Assembly (NCBI GenBank): GCA_002424495.1
Contig: DIKH01000097.1
Location: 23,279-31,209 of the forward strand
Length of the DNA: 7,931 bases
Reading direction: 5' to 3'
DNA from: Desulfobacteraceae bacterium UBA5623
Lineage (GTDB): Bacteria; Desulfobacterota; DSM-4660; Desulfatiglandales; Desulfatiglandaceae
Position 1 is the first letter of the stretch. Each line of letters begins with the position of its first letter. Shown here piece by piece: positions 5,226-7,931 of this stretch. The position numbers and the translations under genes are program-made. A model generated the notes under the pieces. That model was not told where the DNA came from. It ran no database searches and saw only the letters and a program-made list of their open reading frames with translations.

Positions 5226-7007
5226 TTATTGCTGACGAACCTTTTCACCAAACTCCGGCACCAGGCTCATTGTCCGCTCCATGGCATAGGCCCGCACCTC
5301 GTTGGCGGTTTCAAAACGCATCATATTTTCAAAGTCAGCCCTGGCCTCTTCCATTGTTATTAATCGAATGATGTTTTTTATCAATGGAATTGCCCTTGCG
5401 TTCATGCTCAACTGATCAAGCCCGAGGCCCACCAGGAAAGGTATGCAAAGGGGGTCGCCCGCCATTTCTCCACAGATGGCGACTTGGATCCCCGCCTGTT
5501 TTGCAGCATTGACCACCTGATGAATCATCCTGAGTATTGCAGGATGAAACGGTTGAAACAGATAGGCCACATGCTCGTTGTCCCTGTCAATGGCAAGGGC
5601 ATACTGGATGAGATCATTAGTACCGATGCTGAAAAATTCCACATGCCTGGCCAGGATCTCGGCAATTGTCACTGCCGAGGGAACCTCGATCATAATGCCC
5701 ACTTTAATTTCGCGGTCATAGGCGATTCCTTGACGGTCCAGTTCAACTTTCGCCTGGTTGAGGATCTCTTTTGCCAGCAGGACCTCCTCCAGATCAGACA
5801 CCATGGGAAACATCAGGTGAACCTTACCGTAAACGCTCGCCCTCAAGATTGCACGCAACTGGGTCTTAAGGATCTGAGGCTCTTTGAGACAGAACCTGAT
5901 GGCCCTTAGCCCAAGAGCGGGATTTGTTTCTTTTGATATATCAAAGTCTACCGGCACCTTGTCTCCACCCAGATCAAGGCTCCGTATGGTCACAGAATTT
6001 GGGGCGATAATTTCCGCTGCCTGCCTGTAATCATCAAACAGGACTTCTTCACTGGGAAGCTCTTTGCTCCTCAGATACAAAAATTCCGTCCTGTAAAGAC
6101 CAATCCCTTCCCCGCCATAGTCCCTGACCGCCGTAACCTCTTCCAAAAACTCCATATTGGCCAGGACCGCTATCTTGTGACCGTCAATTGTAATTGCAGG
6201 CAGATGGCTCGTCCTGGCAATACCGGATAAATATTCTTCGTGTTGAAGCTGTTTTTCCTGGTAGTAGATGATATCGCGGTCGTCCGGGTTAATGACCACC
6301 TCACCGGTATTGCCGTCCACGATCAGCAGATCACCCTGTTCCACCATTTCAGATACTGACTCAAGACCAACAACCGCCGGAATTTGCAGGGCGTGGGCAA
6401 GGATGCCAGTATGGGATGTCCTGCCACCTGCATCTGTAATAAACCCCATGACCCTGCTGATATTCAGCTCAGTCGTATCTGCTGGCGACAGGTCATGGGC
6501 GACTATGATAACCCGTTCATTTATTTCTAATAAGTGATTGGGCTCTTTTCCGGCAAGATTTCTCAGTATCCTTTCCGTGACATTTTGAACATCCTTTATG
6601 CGGCTGCTGATGTAGTCATCATCAATTTGCTCAAAGATGTGTCTTATTTCCTGAAGGGATTTGGTAAGTGCCCACTCGGCGTTGATCTTCTCATTCTGGA
6701 TCTTATTGACCGTCGAATCCGTCAGCATGGTGTCATTGAGGATCATCAAATGACTGTCAAGAATGAACCCGTGCTCCTTTATCTGGTCAGGCATCTGGTT
6801 CTTCAGGATATTAAGCTGCTCCTCGGTTTTTAATAGTGCACCCCTGAATCGCTCAATTTCTTCTGTAATCTGGGCGGCGGTATGAATATATTTATACCGG
6901 ACACGGACTCTTGATCTATCCACCAGATGGGCCTTGCCAATAATAATGCCTGGTGAGACTCCGATGCCACGCAATTGTCTTGGGGCGTATGCGCTATTGT
7001 CTGTCAT
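5226..7007 (-). CDS. ptsI: Phosphoenolpyruvate-protein phosphotransferase (PTS enzyme I)
   Basis: 593 residues from ATG 7007-7005, preceded by the purine-rich GAGAGAGAAT; a TTG start at 7019 would have no ribosome site. Enzyme I is cytoplasmic and transfers phosphate from PEP to HPr. Domains in order: N-terminal swivel and HPr-binding region (about 1-235) with the phosphorylated His199 in GGRTSHTGILAHALQIPAVVG, then the PEP-binding TIM barrel. The barrel shows GIGLYRTEFLYL (301-312), IRSLDLGGDKV (341-351), GIMIEVPSA (437-445), FFSIGTNDLIQYALAIDRDNE (458-478) and VAICGEMAGDP with Cys512 (509-519). All main catalytic motifs are present. The gene overlaps the end of rsmI by 14 bp, implying coupled translation, and is followed by smpB after 20 bp. 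No HPr or sugar EII gene is in the window, so it could serve a regulatory PTS or a sugar system encoded elsewhere. Confidence 0.97.
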   Translation of the reverse strand: MTDNSAYAPRQLRGIGVSPGIIIGKAHLVDRSRVRVRYKYIHTAAQITEEIERFRGALLKTEEQLNILKNQMPDQIKEHGFILDSHLMILNDTMLTDSTVNKIQNEKINAEWALTKSLQEIRHIFEQIDDDYISSRIKDVQNVTERILRNLAGKEPNHLLEINERVIIVAHDLSPADTTELNISRVMGFITDAGGRTSHTGILAHALQIPAVVGLESVSEMVEQGDLLIVDGNTGEVVINPDDRDIIYYQEKQLQHEEYLSGIARTSHLPAITIDGHKIAVLANMEFLEEVTAVRDYGGEGIGLYRTEFLYLRSKELPSEEVLFDDYRQAAEIIAPNSVTIRSLDLGGDKVPVDFDISKETNPALGLRAIRFCLKEPQILKTQLRAILRASVYGKVHLMFPMVSDLEEVLLAKEILNQAKVELDRQGIAYDREIKVGIMIEVPSAVTIAEILARHVEFFSIGTNDLIQYALAIDRDNEHVAYLFQPFHPAILRMIHQVVNAAKQAGIQVAICGEMAGDPLCIPFLVGLGLDQLSMNARAIPLIKNIIRLITMEEARADFENMMRFETANEVRAYAMERTMSLVPEFGEKVRQQ

Positions 7008-7931
7008 ATTCTCTCTCAAGGTTTTTGTTCAAATGGCCCTTTCTTCTGGCAATGCATTCTTTATAAATCTGCCGGTAGGAGACACCTTCTTCCCTTGAAA
7101 TCAATCCGGCAATATCCTTGACGCCCAGATTCCCATCGGCCAATAGCCTTTCTATTTTGTCTAAAATGCCGTCTCCCAAAAAATCAACTGCTTCTGCGTC
7201 ATTTCCAGCTACTACCAGTGTAAACTCTCCTCTGATTTTTTCCGGCGCCAAAGACTCCAACACAGAACTTACCGGCCCTCGCCTGATCTCCTCGAAAACC
7301 TTTGAGATCTCCCTCAGCATGACCATCTGACGATCTCCCAGTGCCTTCATCAAATCATTGAGCATGGCTCTTATGCGGTGCGGGGCCTCAAAAAAGACCA
7401 TCGTGCGTGTCTCAGAAGCAAGACTTTTTAACGCAGTTATTCTCTTGCCTGCCCTGTTAGGTAAAAAGCCCAAAAAAACAAACTGTTCAGAAGGCATTCC
7501 CGAGACTGAAAGCGCAGCAGTAACTGCGGAGGGGCCTGGAATCGGGGTTACTTTTATATCTTCTCCTACGGCCAGGTTTATCAGATACACACCTGGATCA
7601 GATATACCAGGAGTACCTGCATCAGTTACAAGGGCAATATTTTTGCCCAATTTTAAATGCATCACAAGCTCTGGGGCCTTTAACTTGTGATTGTGCTGGT
7701 TGTAACTTTCAGACCTTGTCCCTATATCATAATATCTCAAAAGGCCTCTTGTATGATCAACGCCTTCTGCAGCAATAATGTCAACATTATTTAAGACCTT
7801 AAGCGCCCGCAAGGTAATATCTTCCAGGTTCCCAATGGGGGTTGAAACCACATAAAGTGTCCCATGGACATTGTCCGTTTTGACTTCGGTCTTTGTCCGT
7901 CGAATTTTTGGGGCATTTGATTGGAATTTAT
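6994..7931 (-). CDS. rsmI: 16S rRNA 2'-O-methyltransferase RsmI (5' end outside window)
   Basis: RsmI methylates the ribose of C1402 in 16S rRNA using SAM; it belongs to the tetrapyrrole-methylase fold. The frame is open through the right edge. GTG at 7851 could start a 285-residue protein, but the in-frame codons just upstream read Thr-Leu-Tyr-Val-Val, the family's normal first beta strand, so the true start is further upstream. Numbering from that GTG: STPIGNLEDITLRAL (3-17), ALVTDAGTPGISDPG (73-87), PIPGPSAVTAALSVSGMPSE (103-122), FLGFLP (126-131), FFEAPHR (153-159), and a C-terminal helical domain (240-272: GVKDIAGLISREEGVSYRQIYK). The position of the family's EDTR motif reads EGVDHTR (29-35), which is unusual. 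Its stop overlaps ptsI by 14 bp. Confidence 0.95.
   Translation of the reverse strand, partial: KFQSNAPKIRRTKTEVKTDNVHGTLYVVSTPIGNLEDITLRALKVLNNVDIIAAEGVDHTRGLLRYYDIGTRSESYNQHNHKLKAPELVMHLKLGKNIALVTDAGTPGISDPGVYLINLAVGEDIKVTPIPGPSAVTAALSVSGMPSEQFVFLGFLPNRAGKRITALKSLASETRTMVFFEAPHRIRAMLNDLMKALGDRQMVMLREISKVFEEIRRGPVSSVLESLAPEKIRGEFTLVVAGNDAEAVDFLGDGILDKIERLLADGNLGVKDIAGLISREEGVSYRQIYKECIARRKGHLNKNLEREYDRQ

Noticed and set aside
5484..6833. Several plus-strand frames inside ptsI
   Set aside because: All are antisense to ptsI, which has every expected enzyme I motif.

Overview
The window looks like chromosomal DNA from a Gram-negative bacterium, most plausibly a Desulfobacterota (former Deltaproteobacteria) relative. 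The hints are a one-piece tmRNA with the deduced tag ADDYAYALAA, a PilY1-like C-terminus, and a gene order in which rsmI, ptsI and smpB lead into ssrA. The lineage is an inference from these features, not a database result.

Layout. Bases 1-207 (+) hold the last 68 codons of a probable PilY1-type beta-propeller protein. Bases 308-1323 (-) hold a class I SAM-dependent O-methyltransferase gene of the dimerisation plus Methyltransf_2 family, split by what looks like one missing base near 1107-1110. Bases 1324-1999 are non-coding; they hold the methyltransferase promoter and a degenerate 26-bp copy of the tmRNA 3' end (1574-1599). Bases 2000-3295 (+) encode an AAA_14/DUF4143 ATPase. Bases 3340-4110 (-) hold an orphan TIGR02574-type antitoxin and a complete hicB-hicA toxin-antitoxin pair. 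Bases 4333-4686 (-) are ssrA (tmRNA). Bases 4747-7931 (-) are smpB, ptsI (PTS enzyme I) and rsmI (16S rRNA 2'-O-methyltransferase), the last open through the right edge.

Main interpretation. The right part (rsmI, ptsI, smpB, ssrA) is conserved housekeeping DNA transcribed leftward. The tmRNA 3' end is a common target of tyrosine integrases. The degenerate direct copy of that 3' end at 1574-1599, in the same orientation as the real one at 4333-4358, suggests that the roughly 2.76 kb between them is an island, or the remnant of one, inserted at ssrA. Its cargo is an ATPase of a family common in mobile regions, one orphan antitoxin and one intact toxin-antitoxin pair. No integrase gene is present, so the island is either decayed or mobilised in trans. 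Short repeated GCAC/ACAA-rich motifs lie just inside both ends and could be integrase arm sites. Nothing in the window amounts to a clearly new biochemical system; the island structure at ssrA is the most notable observation.
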